From: an uncultured Lachnospiraceae bacterium
GTDB lineage: Bacteria; Bacillota; Clostridia; Lachnospirales; Lachnospiraceae
Assembly: GCA_910586275.1 (NCBI GenBank)
Contig: CAJUIM010000061.1
Span: 1 to 20,874, forward strand
Direction of reading: 5' to 3'
DNA: 20,874 bases
The notes under the pieces were generated by a model. It saw only the letters and a list, made by a program, of their open reading frames with translations, did not search any database and had not been told where the DNA came from. Both the position numbers and the translations under genes were made by a program. Shown piece after piece: positions 12,330 through 20,784 of this stretch (positions are counted from its first letter, which is position 1; every line of letters begins with the position of its first letter).

Positions 12330-14762
12330 TTAATCCTTCTTCCCAATTTTCATCGTCAGGGATATCCGTTTCTTTTCCGGCTCCACCCCAAGAACCTGGA
12401 CTTCCACAATGTCGCCCACGCTGACCGCTTCCAAAGGGTGTTTTATAAAACGGTCGGTTATCTGGGAAATATGAACCAGTCCGTCCTGATGCACTCCGAT
12501 ATCCACAAATGCGCCGAAATCAATGACATTGCGCACCGTGCCTTTCAAAATCATGCCCGGCTTTAAATCTTTCATCTCCAGCACATCGTTGCGCAGAATC
12601 GGAGCCGGCATATCCTCCCGCGGATCCCTGGCCGGTTTCTCCAGTTCCTTTAAAATATCCGTCAGAGTGATTTCTCCCAAGCCCAGTTCTTCCGCCAGCT
12701 TCTTCTTATCTTTAATTTTCCTTTCCAGCAAAGCCGTGGCCTGTCCGCTTCTGCCATCCCCGGCCCCGTTTGCGTCCGATGCCCCGCGGCTGCCGGCCGT
12801 GGCTGCCCTGCCCGTGCCTTTTTGGGTTCTGCCGTTCTCTTCAGCGTCCTCCTGAACATATCCGCCCATGGCCGCCGCCAAGGCTTTTCCCATGACCGTA
12901 TTCGTATTCCGGATTACCATCCTGCCCGGCTGCTGTTTGGCCGGCTTCTTGGAAGCCCCTTTCTCTTGGCCGGCGGTCGCTTTCTTCGCCGCGCCCCTCT
13001 CCGCAGCCGCTTTCTTCTGCATGCTGCGCACGTCTTCCATCGTAAGCCCCAGCCGTTCCAGCAGCTTTACCGTGGCCTCATATGATTCCGGATGGACGCT
13101 TGTGGCATCCAGCGGATTCTCCCCGTCCGGAATCCGCAGGAACCCTGCGCACTGCTCGAATGCTTTCGGCCCCAGCTTGGCCACCTTCAGCAGCTGCTTC
13201 CTGTTCGTGAAACGTCCGTTATTTTCCCTGTAATCCACAATATTCCTGGCAATCGTCTTTGTAATGCCGGAAATGTATTCCAGCAGGGAAGCCGATGCGG
13301 TATTCAGATCCACTCCTACTTTATTTACGCAGTCCTCCACTACGCCTCCCAAAGTATCCCCCAGTTTCTTCTGGTTCATGTCATGCTGATACTGGCCCAC
13401 TCCGATGGACTTCGGATCGATTTTTACCAATTCCGCCAACGGATCCTGCAATCTCCTTGCTATGGAAGCCGCGCTTCTCTGCCCTACGTCAAAATTCGGA
13501 AATTCTTCCGTAGCCAGTTTGCTTGCCGAATATACGGAGGCTCCCGCTTCATTGACTATCACATACTGCACCGGCGTATCCAATTCCTTGATCAATTCCA
13601 CAATCACCTGTTCGGACTCTCTGGAAGCGGTGCCGTTTCCTACCGATATGAGCGATATCCCATACTTCTTAATCAGTTTTTTCAGTTCCGCCTTTGCCTC
13701 CGTCACCTTATTCTGAGGTGCCGTAGGAAAAATGACCTTTGTGTCCAGCACCTTTCCCGTAGCGTCCACCACTGCCAGCTTACATCCGGTCCGGAACGCA
13801 GGATCCCACCCCAATACCACTTTTCCGGCAATCGGAGGCTGCATCAGCAGCTGCTCCAAATTCTTGCCGAAGACGGTAATTGCCCCGTCCTCCGCTTTCT
13901 CCGTCAGTTCGTTGCGGATATCCCTTTCAATGGCAGGGGCAATCAGGCGGTGATAGCTGTCGTCAATCACATCCCTCAGTACCGGCATGGTCACTTCATT
14001 GCCGGAAATAATGACTTTCTTTGCCAGGAACTGAAGAATACGCTCCTCCGGAGCCACGATTTTCACGGTCAGTATCTTCTCGTTTTCCCCCCGGTTCAAT
14101 GCCAGAATACGGTGTCCTGCCGCCTTTTTCACCGGTTCTTCGTAATCATAATACATCTCGTATACGCTCTGGGTTTTTCCGTCCTTTGCCGTACTTGTGA
14201 TTTTCCCTTCTTCCATGGTAATTGCCCGGATATACATGCGGTAGTCCGCCTCGTCGGAAATGCTTTCCGCAATAATATCCTTTGCGCCCTGTATGGCTTC
14301 CTGCACCGTCTTTACTTCTTTTTCCTCATTGATATATTTCGCCGCCTCTTCCTCCAGCGGGGTAACGGCTTCCTGCGCCAGAATCCACTGCGCCAGCCCT
14401 TCCAATCCTTTTTCCTTCGCCACGCTGGCCCTTGTTTTCCTTTTGGGACGGTAAGGGCGGTACAAATCTTCCACAACCACCAACGTCTCCGCCGAAAGAA
14501 TTTTTTCCTTCAGCTCCTCTGTCAGCTTACCCTGCTCCTCTATGCTGCCAAGTACCTGTTCCTTCTTTTCCTCCAAATTGCGCAGATAAGTCAGCCTTTC
14601 ATCCAGATTACGCAGCACCTCATCGTTCAGTGAACCTGTCACTTCCTTCCGGTATCTGGAAATAAAGGGAATCGTATTTCCTTCGTCAATTAATTTCACG
14701 GCAGCTTCTGCCTGCCATTTCTGTACGTTCAGTTCCTCGCTCAGTTTCAAAATAATATCCAT
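12330..14762 (-). CDS. tex: Tex-family RNA-binding transcription accessory protein with a low-complexity insert
   Basis: Tex is a cytosolic nucleic-acid-binding protein affecting transcription and gene expression. Order in the 810-residue product: Tex N-terminal helical domain (about 1-190), central region, YqgF/RNase H-like domain starting VLGWDPAFRTG (about 316-326) with SVGNGTASRESE (about 373-384), GQYQHDMNQKKLGD (about 456-469), helix-hairpin-helix region (about 475-545), and C-terminal S1 domain (about 734-805; KGTVRNVIDFGAFVDIG). Between HhH and S1, about 583-680 is a Lys/Ala/Gly-rich low-complexity stretch, which makes this protein longer than common Tex (about 715-780). TGGAG precedes the ATG. 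It is a single-gene unit, with a promoter shared back-to-back with the plus-strand genes. No obvious terminator is seen after the stop. Confidence 0.95.
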   Translation of the reverse strand: MDIILKLSEELNVQKWQAEAAVKLIDEGNTIPFISRYRKEVTGSLNDEVLRNLDERLTYLRNLEEKKEQVLGSIEEQGKLTEELKEKILSAETLVVVEDLYRPYRPKRKTRASVAKEKGLEGLAQWILAQEAVTPLEEEAAKYINEEKEVKTVQEAIQGAKDIIAESISDEADYRMYIRAITMEEGKITSTAKDGKTQSVYEMYYDYEEPVKKAAGHRILALNRGENEKILTVKIVAPEERILQFLAKKVIISGNEVTMPVLRDVIDDSYHRLIAPAIERDIRNELTEKAEDGAITVFGKNLEQLLMQPPIAGKVVLGWDPAFRTGCKLAVVDATGKVLDTKVIFPTAPQNKVTEAKAELKKLIKKYGISLISVGNGTASRESEQVIVELIKELDTPVQYVIVNEAGASVYSASKLATEEFPNFDVGQRSAASIARRLQDPLAELVKIDPKSIGVGQYQHDMNQKKLGDTLGGVVEDCVNKVGVDLNTASASLLEYISGITKTIARNIVDYRENNGRFTNRKQLLKVAKLGPKAFEQCAGFLRIPDGENPLDATSVHPESYEATVKLLERLGLTMEDVRSMQKKAAAERGAAKKATAGQEKGASKKPAKQQPGRMVIRNTNTVMGKALAAAMGGYVQEDAEENGRTQKGTGRAATAGSRGASDANGAGDGRSGQATALLERKIKDKKKLAEELGLGEITLTDILKELEKPARDPREDMPAPILRNDVLEMKDLKPGMILKGTVRNVIDFGAFVDIGVHQDGLVHISQITDRFIKHPLEAVSVGDIVEVQVLGVEPEKKRISLTMKIGKKD

Positions 14763-14817
14763 ACACTACTCCATTCTTATCCATTGGCAGCCCGATTGTC
14801 ACGGGAGTTACTATAAG

Positions 14818-14847
14818 ATTATAGCCGAACAATATACTTATTTTCAA
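14818..14847 (-). promoter_or_regulatory. Promoter of tex
   Basis: Minus strand: TTGAAA (14847-14842), 18-nt spacer, perfect TATAAT (14823-14818). Start near 14811, leader about 50 nt. It is divergent from the promoter at 14850-14878 and the two -35 boxes are only 2 bp apart. Confidence 0.7.
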
Positions 14848-14849
14848 GA

Positions 14850-14878
14850 TTGTAATATTTTACAGAAGGTGATATAAT
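14850..14878 (+). promoter_or_regulatory. Promoter of the plus-strand three-gene cluster
   Basis: Plus strand: TTGTAA (14850-14855), 17-nt spacer, perfect TATAAT (14873-14878). Start near 14885, so a short leader with AGGAGG before the ATG at 14906. Confidence 0.7.
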
Positions 14879-14905
14879 AGATGTGTATATTTAGGAGGCA
14901 AGCCA

Positions 14906-15361
14906 ATGGACACGAACTATAACGGCAGCAACAATTATGATAATGGCAATGGTTATAACAATGGCAATAGTTATAACAACGGCAACGGTTTTAACGATGG
15001 CAGCACTTTTTCCACCGCCGCAATGGTATTCGGAATCATCGCCGTAATAACGGGAATGATTTTTCCTGTTTACCTTCCTTCCGTCTTAGGCAGCCTTGCG
15101 ATTCTGTTCGCATTGCTTTCCAAAGGAAGGGCAGCCAAATTATCCACAAAAGCGGTAGCCGGCATCGCCTGTGGCACCGTCGGCATCGCAATCCACGTTG
15201 CGGTATTCTGTCTCACAGCGGTTATGCTTCTTTCAGAGCCGGATTTAATGATCAATACCGCACAGATGTACGATGACATAATTAAACAGATGTACGGAAT
15301 GCCTTCGGAAGATATTTTCGGCGAATCCATGGAAGATATGATGCGGGAAATGTTCCCATGA
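14906..15361 (+). CDS. DUF4190-like small membrane protein with an Asn/Gly/Tyr repeat head
   Basis: A 151-residue product with AGGAGG before its ATG. Residues 1-33 are almost only Asn, Gly, Tyr, Ser and Asp, with a hexad repeat of the type YNNGNG/S, encoded by an 18-bp DNA repeat around 14952-15000. Two hydrophobic helices (about 37-53 and 56-71), a short basic loop (KGRAAKLSTKAVAGIACG) and a third hydrophobic region (about 84-109) follow; the order resembles DUF4190 domains. The tail (110-151) is acidic and Met-rich. No signal peptide cleavage site is seen. Function unknown; in other bacteria such proteins have a low-complexity head before a membrane hairpin. It opens a plus-strand cluster, 171 nt before the next start. 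Confidence 0.85.
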   Translation: MDTNYNGSNNYDNGNGYNNGNSYNNGNGFNDGSTFSTAAMVFGIIAVITGMIFPVYLPSVLGSLAILFALLSKGRAAKLSTKAVAGIACGTVGIAIHVAVFCLTAVMLLSEPDLMINTAQMYDDIIKQMYGMPSEDIFGESMEDMMREMFP

Positions 15362-15532
15362 ATGGAAGTTCACAGCCCCGCGGCAGTCTCCGGACAGGAA
15401 CATAACCGACCGGATCATTGCCAACAGAAATCAAATACCCGCGGCAGACAATGGGCAGAATATATGCAGACAGCCACTTGTTCCGCTGCCAACGGGAATA
15501 AATGCTGCAGTGCCAGCGGAAAGGAGACAATT

Positions 15533-16075
15533 ATGAGCGGCATCAGTCCAGTTAACCCGGCCGGAGGGGTATCCGGCATATCCGGCTTAGGCAGGTACAA
15601 TTATTACAATTATAATTTATACCAAAATAAAGCAAATGTGGGGGACGGTATGGAAAGCGGCGGCGTTACCCGCAACCCGGGAGAATCCACCGTGAAGACA
15701 GCCGGAAAGAAATCTTCCCCGGCAGAGTGCGAGACATGCAGCAACCGCAAATATCAAGACGGTTCTGACGAAATGGTTTCTTTTAAGTCCGCAACCCATA
15801 TTTCACCACAGTCCGCCGCTTCCGCGGTCCGCTCCCATGAGCAGGAGCACGTTTCCAATGCCTATAAAAAGGCGGCGCAGAAAAACGGCAAAGTAGTTTC
15901 AGCCAACGTGGCCATCCACACTGCCGTCTGCCCGGAATGCGGAAGAAGTTATGTGTCAGGTGGCACTACCACTACACAGATCAAATATTATAACGAAGAC
16001 AATCCTTACCAAAAGAATCTGAAAGCGGCAGATTCCTTGAAATATACGGGAATGAATTTAGACATGGCAGTATAG
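15533..16075 (+). CDS. Putative zincin-like metalloprotease-related protein (HEQEH with two CxxC pairs)
   Basis: A 180-residue protein, start ATG 15533 chosen for AAAGGAG 7 nt upstream; the same frame is open for 57 more codons from 15362 but has no ribosome site. The N-terminus (1-60) is Gly/Asn/Tyr-rich and probably disordered. C66ETC69 and C133PEC136 could make a zinc-ribbon site. Between them lies RSHEQEH (HExxH at 102-106), the zincin active-site consensus, in a helix-like stretch (SAASAVRSHEQEHVSNA). The region around KYQDGSDEMVSFKSATHIS and the SprA-like family are possibly related. No signal peptide or membrane segment. Catalysis is inferred from the motif only; the third zinc ligand is not evident. 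Confidence 0.75.
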   Translation: MSGISPVNPAGGVSGISGLGRYNYYNYNLYQNKANVGDGMESGGVTRNPGESTVKTAGKKSSPAECETCSNRKYQDGSDEMVSFKSATHISPQSAASAVRSHEQEHVSNAYKKAAQKNGKVVSANVAIHTAVCPECGRSYVSGGTTTTQIKYYNEDNPYQKNLKAADSLKYTGMNLDMAV

Positions 16076-16113
16076 TTTAAGAATTGTCGTTCAGAATGGA
16101 GTTTCTTATTATT

Positions 16114-16857
16114 ATGAACAGTTTTAAATCCTCTGCCGAACTGAAAGGCATGGCAAAAGAACAGTTATTCGGCAACTATGGCAACGCCGTCGGAGCCACT
16201 GTGGTAACCGGGCTGATTATGATGGTTATGTTTTTCATCTTAGAAATTTTCAGCGCATTTACCATCGGCGGTTCCGTTTCCGTGCCGCAGCTTATTATTT
16301 ATTTCCTGATAAGCTTTATTGTCAGCTTATTTAACGGGCTTTTAACTTCCGGCAAGGCATTTTTCTATCTGAAAATCACCTGCGGGCAGCCGGCAGCCAT
16401 AAGCGATATTTTTTATGGCTTCAGAGTATATCCGGATAAGGCTCTTATCATCCAGTTTTTCCTCAGCCTGTTTACTTTTGTCTGCGAACTGCCGATGATC
16501 ATATTTTATCTGCTGTATATATTCCACCCGGAAAACGTTGTTTACCTGTTGCTAATGTCCATATGTTCCGTGGCCGGATCCATAGCCACCATTATAGTAA
16601 GCTTAATATTTTCACAATCCTTTTACCTATTGCAGGATTTTCCGCAGTATTCGGCAAAGGAATTGCTGAACATGAGCCTGCAGATTATGAAGGGACATAA
16701 AGGACGGCTGTTTTATATAGTTGTCAGTTTCATTCCTTTATATATCCTCGGGACGTTTTCCTGCTGCATTGCATTTTTGTGGATCGTCCCATATACCAAT
16801 ACCATCATGGCAAATTTCTATATGGATTTAATGAGGGGACGCAGCGGACAGAATTAA
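16114..16857 (+). CDS. DUF975-like polytopic membrane protein
   Basis: A 247-residue product beginning MNSFKSSAELKGMAKEQLFG, the typical amphipathic start of DUF975 proteins, then NYGNAVGATVV and about six membrane segments (roughly 28-52, 62-85, 108-134, 140-168 and 200-228). RYRGDIFYGF-type sequence (here AISDIFYGFRVYPDKALIIQ) before the third segment also fits. The start is uncertain: GGAG lies 12 nt upstream of this ATG; in-frame ATGs at 16084 and 16096 give 10 or 6 more residues. It follows the zincin-like gene by 38 nt with no terminator, so they are co-transcribed. Function unknown. Confidence 0.85.
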   Translation: MNSFKSSAELKGMAKEQLFGNYGNAVGATVVTGLIMMVMFFILEIFSAFTIGGSVSVPQLIIYFLISFIVSLFNGLLTSGKAFFYLKITCGQPAAISDIFYGFRVYPDKALIIQFFLSLFTFVCELPMIIFYLLYIFHPENVVYLLLMSICSVAGSIATIIVSLIFSQSFYLLQDFPQYSAKELLNMSLQIMKGHKGRLFYIVVSFIPLYILGTFSCCIAFLWIVPYTNTIMANFYMDLMRGRSGQN

Positions 16858-16861
16858 AAAT

Positions 16862-16904
16862 AAGCCGGGTAGGAAAAGAATTCCGTACTTTTCCTACCCG
16901 GTTT
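16862..16904. terminator. Bidirectional terminator between convergent DUF975 gene and prfB
   Basis: A 14-bp perfect stem (16865-16878 with 16888-16901; arm CCGGGTAGGAAAAG) with a 9-nt loop, extended by A-T pairs. The plus strand ends in GGTTTG; the minus strand ends in GGCTTATTTTT. It can stop transcription both ways. Confidence 0.85.
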
Positions 16905-16931
16905 GTCATTACTGCTGTGGGACAAAATATA

Positions 16932-18072
16932 TCACATCTGATTTCCTGCCCCGCCTACTGGCTGACCGCCGGTACTGAGCCATTTCAGATAAGCATTGAT
17001 AAAACCATCCAGCCCTCCGTCCAGTACCGCATCGGTATTTCCTGATTCTTCCCCTGTCCGATGATCCTTTACCATAGTATATGGCTGCAGTACATAGGAA
17101 CGGATTTGGTTTCCCCAGCCGATTTCCTTCACTTCCCCACGGATTCCCGACAATTTTTCCGCATTTTCCTCCTGCTTTAGCAAAAACAGCTTGGCTTTCA
17201 GCATCTGCATTGCCTTATCCTTATTTTGAAATTGGGAACGTTCATTCTGGCACTGCACCACAATCCCTGTGGGGAGATGAGTGATACGGATGGCGGAAGA
17301 CGTCTTATTGATATGCTGTCCTCCTGCGCCGCTGCTTCGGTAAGTATCAATACGCAGATCATCGTCATTGATCTCAATGTCCATGTCTTCCTCTATGTCC
17401 GGCATGACATCCAGCGATACAAAAGAGGTCTGCCGCTTGCCCTGCGCATTGAAGGGTGAGATGCGTACCAAACGATGCACCCCTTTTTCCGATTTCAAAT
17501 ATCCGTATGCATTTTCCCCGTTCACCTGAAACGTCACGGATTTAATGCCGGCTTCGTCTCCGTCCAGATAATCCAGCACTTCTATGGCGAATCCCTTCCG
17601 TTCCGACCATCTTGTGTACATACGATAAAGCATGGAACACCAGTCACAGCTTTCTGTCCCGCCTGCACCCGCATTCAGCTTTAGGATGGCATTGTTTTTA
17701 TCGTACTCGCCCGACAGCAAAGTGCGGATACGGACTGCCTCAAATGTCTCCGTAAAGGAATCCAGTTCGGCCCGTATCTCTGCCGCCATCTCCGGATCTT
17801 CCTCTTCATACCCCATCTCAATCAGTATTTCGATATCCTCATACTGCCTCCGCAGGCCATCCATAGTTTCCACGGTATCTTTCAGGTTCTTCAATTCCTT
17901 CATTTTTTTATTGGATATGTCCGGATCGTCCCAAAATCCAGGAGCCTCCATCTCACGCTCCAATTCTTCTATCCGCCTAGACTTATTTGCTAAGTCAAAG
18001 TGAATCCCTCACTTCCGCCAGCGGACTTTCATAGGTCTGCAATTCTGATTTCATCTGATCTAATTCTACCAC
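16932..18072 (-). CDS. prfB: Peptide chain release factor 2, with +1 programmed frameshift
   Basis: RF2 releases peptides at UGA and UAA in the ribosome. The gene starts at GTG 18072 (AGGTGA upstream at 18084-18079), runs 25 codons (MVELDQMKSELQTYESPLAE..., ending V-R-D-S-L) to an in-frame TGA at 17997-17995, and continues in the +1 frame from GAC 17996-17994. The 379-residue fused product has the SPF anticodon-like tripeptide (205-207) and the GGQ catalytic motif (250-252), exactly at the E. coli numbers. Residues before the +1 site match RF2 N-termini, so the stop is not a mutation. High RF2 levels terminate early, low levels allow shifting: autoregulation. It follows secA by 41 nt. Confidence 0.96.
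17994..18010 (-). promoter_or_regulatory. prfB +1 frameshift site
   Basis: Minus strand reads GAGGGATTCACTTTGAC: slippery CTT, the UGA stop, then C. The classic site has AGGGGG 3 nt before CTT. Here the internal Shine-Dalgarno is the shorter AGGG with 5 nt before CTT, so frameshifting may be weaker or differently tuned. Confidence 0.9.
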
Positions 18073-18113
18073 TTAACGTCACCTACTTTCTGTTCATTTT
18101 CTGCAAAATTTAA

Positions 18114-20678
18114 TCATACCCTTCCGCAGCACTGTTTATACTTCTTTCCGCTTCCGCATGGACACGGAGCATTGGGGTAAACCTTCACGTTTTCCCGTTT
18201 CACAGGGCCCTTGGGCAGGGAGTCATCCTTGTTTGTCCCTGTCACCTTGGCTACCTGCTCCCTTTCCACTTTCTGTTCGATGCGGACATGGAACAGCAGA
18301 CGGACTGTTTCTTCCTTAATGTTCTGCGTCATTTCATCAAACATCTCGTAACCGCTCAGCTTATATTCCACCAACGGATCTCTCTGACCGTATGCCTGCA
18401 GACCGACACCCTGCCGCAGCTGATCCATATCGTCGATATGATCCATCCACTTCCGGTCAATCACCTTCAGGAGAATGACCCGTTCAATCTCCCGCATCGC
18501 TTCGGGATTAGGGAACTCCGTTTCCTTGCTTTCATATAATTTAACGGCTTCTTCTTTCAGCTGCTGCTTCAGGCTGTTTTTCTTGGGTTTCAATACCCTT
18601 CCGGTATTTACCGGCCGCAGCGGAATCGTAGGAAGGAGCAGCGTATTCAGTTCCGCAAAATCCCAGTCATCGATATCCACATCGTCTCCGATGCTGATGT
18701 CCACCGCATTTTCCGCAATATCGGTAACCATCTTGAAAATGGCATCCCGCATGCTCTCCCCGCTGAGCACCTTGCGTCTCTCTTCATATATGATTTCTCT
18801 CTGCTCGTTCATAACCTGGTCATATTCCAGCAGGTTCTTACGGATGCCAAAGTTATTATTCTCTATCTTCTTCTGCGCCGACTCAATCGCTTTTGTCAGT
18901 GACTTGTGCTCGATTTCCTGATTTTCCGGTATGCCAAGGGCATTGAACATGCCAATCAGCCTCTCTGAGCCAAACAGCCGCATCAGATCATCTTCCAAGG
19001 AAATATAGAACTTGGATTCTCCCGGATCTCCCTGCCGGCCCGAACGGCCGCGCAGCTGGTTATCGATACGCCTTGACTCATGGCGTTCCGTGCCGATGAT
19101 TTTCAGCCCGCCCGCCGCCTTGGCTTCCTCGTCCAGCTTAATGTCGGTACCGCGCCCGGCCATGTTAGTGGCAATGGTAACGGCTCCGTGGATACCCGCA
19201 TCGGCCACAATTTCCGCCTCCAGTTCATGGAACTTTGCGTTCAGCACCTTATGGGGAATCCCCTGCTTCGACAGCAGTTTGCTGACTTCCTCCGATGCCT
19301 CTATGGTTATCGTGCCCACCAAGACCGGCTGCCCCTTGGCATAGGCCTCCTTCACCGCCTCCACAATGGCATGGAGTTTTTCCTTTCTTGTCTTATATAC
19401 GGCATCCTGCTGATCCTTGCGGACCACAGGCCTGTTGGTTGGAATCTCTATGACATCCATACCGTAAATATCACGGAACTCCTTCTCCTCCGTCAGCGCC
19501 GTACCTGTCATGCCGGCTTTCTTGTCAAATTTATTGAAAAAGTTCTGGAATGTAATTGTAGCCAGCGTCTTGCTCTCCCGCTTAACTTTTACATGCTCCT
19601 TCGCTTCAATGGCCTGATGCAGCCCGTCGGAATACCGCCGTCCCGGCATGATTCTGCCGGTGAACTCGTCCACAATAAGTACCTGCTCATCCTTCACCAC
19701 ATAATCCTGATCCCGGAACATAAGATTATGCGCCCGCAATGCCAAATTGATATTGTGCTGTATCTCCAAGTTTTCCGGATCCGCAAGGTTCTCTATCTGG
19801 AAGAAGCGTTCTACCTTGGCCACGCCTTCTGCCGTCAGGTTTACCACTTTGTCCTTCTCGTTTACAATAAAATCTCCCGTTTCTTCCCTTTCGACTCCCA
19901 TAATGGCATCCATTTTGGTCATTTCCGCCATATCTTCCCCGCGTTTCAGCTGTCTGGCCAGCAAATCGCAGGCTTCGTACAGCCTTGTGGATTTACCGCT
20001 CTGACCGGAAATGATCAACGGCGTTCTGGCTTCATCAATGAGAACGGAGTCAACCTCATCGATAATCGCATAGTGTAAGTCCCGGAGCACAAGCTGCTCT
20101 TTATAAATAACCATATTGTCCCTCAGATAATCAAACCCGAGTTCATTGTTTGTCACATATGTGATATCGCATTTGTACTGCTCCCTGCGTTCTTCCGATT
20201 TCATGTCGTTCAGTACCACACCGACCTTCAGCCCCAGAAATTCATGTACCTGTCCCATCCACTCCGCATCACGCTTCGCCAGATAATCATTGACGGTGAC
20301 AACATGTACCCCTTTTCCTTCTAAGGCGTTCAGATAAGCAGGCAATGTGGAAACCAGCGTCTTTCCTTCCCCGGTCTTCATCTCCGCGATACGCCCCTGA
20401 TGGAGAATCATTCCTCCGATCAGCTGGACACGGTAATGCTCCATGTTCAATACCCTGCGTGCCGCTTCCCTTACGGTAGCAAACGCCTCCGGGAGAAGAT
20501 CGTCCAATGTTTCCCCCTCCTGAAAACGTTTCTTATACTCTTTCGTTTTGTCTCTCAATTGCTCGTCGCTAAGAGCCTGCATGGAGGGCCGCAGCGCTTC
20601 TATCGCATCCACGGTTTTCTCGATTCTTTTCAGTTCCCTCTCACTATGAGTTCCAAAAACCTTACTCACAATATTCAT
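18114..20678 (-). CDS. secA: Preprotein translocase ATPase SecA
   Basis: SecA drives protein export through SecYEG. Start ATG 20678 is chosen over an in-frame ATG 17 codons upstream because AGGAG precedes it and MNIVSKVFG is a typical SecA start. The 854-residue product has Walker A MKTGEGKT (100-107), Walker B IIDEVD (205-210), the preprotein cross-linking and helicase domains (NMAGRGTDI, TERHESRRIDNQLRGRSGRQGD, split motifs), and ends with the zinc-binding SEC-C tail PCPCGSGKKYKQCC. Length is normal. It is the first gene of the secA-prfB operon. Confidence 0.98.
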   Translation of the reverse strand: MNIVSKVFGTHSERELKRIEKTVDAIEALRPSMQALSDEQLRDKTKEYKKRFQEGETLDDLLPEAFATVREAARRVLNMEHYRVQLIGGMILHQGRIAEMKTGEGKTLVSTLPAYLNALEGKGVHVVTVNDYLAKRDAEWMGQVHEFLGLKVGVVLNDMKSEERREQYKCDITYVTNNELGFDYLRDNMVIYKEQLVLRDLHYAIIDEVDSVLIDEARTPLIISGQSGKSTRLYEACDLLARQLKRGEDMAEMTKMDAIMGVEREETGDFIVNEKDKVVNLTAEGVAKVERFFQIENLADPENLEIQHNINLALRAHNLMFRDQDYVVKDEQVLIVDEFTGRIMPGRRYSDGLHQAIEAKEHVKVKRESKTLATITFQNFFNKFDKKAGMTGTALTEEKEFRDIYGMDVIEIPTNRPVVRKDQQDAVYKTRKEKLHAIVEAVKEAYAKGQPVLVGTITIEASEEVSKLLSKQGIPHKVLNAKFHELEAEIVADAGIHGAVTIATNMAGRGTDIKLDEEAKAAGGLKIIGTERHESRRIDNQLRGRSGRQGDPGESKFYISLEDDLMRLFGSERLIGMFNALGIPENQEIEHKSLTKAIESAQKKIENNNFGIRKNLLEYDQVMNEQREIIYEERRKVLSGESMRDAIFKMVTDIAENAVDISIGDDVDIDDWDFAELNTLLLPTIPLRPVNTGRVLKPKKNSLKQQLKEEAVKLYESKETEFPNPEAMREIERVILLKVIDRKWMDHIDDMDQLRQGVGLQAYGQRDPLVEYKLSGYEMFDEMTQNIKEETVRLLFHVRIEQKVEREQVAKVTGTNKDDSLPKGPVKRENVKVYPNAPCPCGSGKKYKQCCGRV

Positions 20679-20755
20679 AGTTAAACTCCTGTGTGATATG
20701 CCGTTGTATGCCTCCGGCACCGTTTTCATAGATATATCTAAAGCATATAGTGCCT

Positions 20756-20784
20756 ATTGTAGCAGATTTATCCGATATATTCAA
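20756..20784 (-). promoter_or_regulatory. Promoter of secA-prfB
   Basis: Minus strand: TTGAAT (20784-20779), 17-nt spacer ending TGC, then TACAAT (20761-20756): an extended -10 promoter. Start near 20749, leader about 70 nt. Positions 20785-20874 hold no gene that I can support. Confidence 0.7.

Noticed and set aside
13092..14633. A 513-codon frame antisense to tex
   Set aside because: It lies entirely opposite a well-supported gene, is Cys/His/Phe-rich like a reverse-frame shadow and has no ribosome site.
15362..15532. 57-codon N-terminal extension of the zincin-like protein
   Set aside because: It starts right at the stop of the previous gene with no ribosome site, whereas AAAGGAG precedes 15533.
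17995..17997. prfB as a pseudogene because of its in-frame TGA
   Set aside because: CTTTGAC after an internal AGGG is the known RF2 +1 frameshift arrangement, and both sides match RF2.
19080..20078. A 332-codon frame antisense to secA
   Set aside because: It is a shadow of SecA codon usage with no independent evidence.
20679..20729. 17-residue N-terminal extension of SecA
   Set aside because: No ribosome site; AGGAG and the typical MNIVSKVFG support 20678. It is in frame in the leader by chance.
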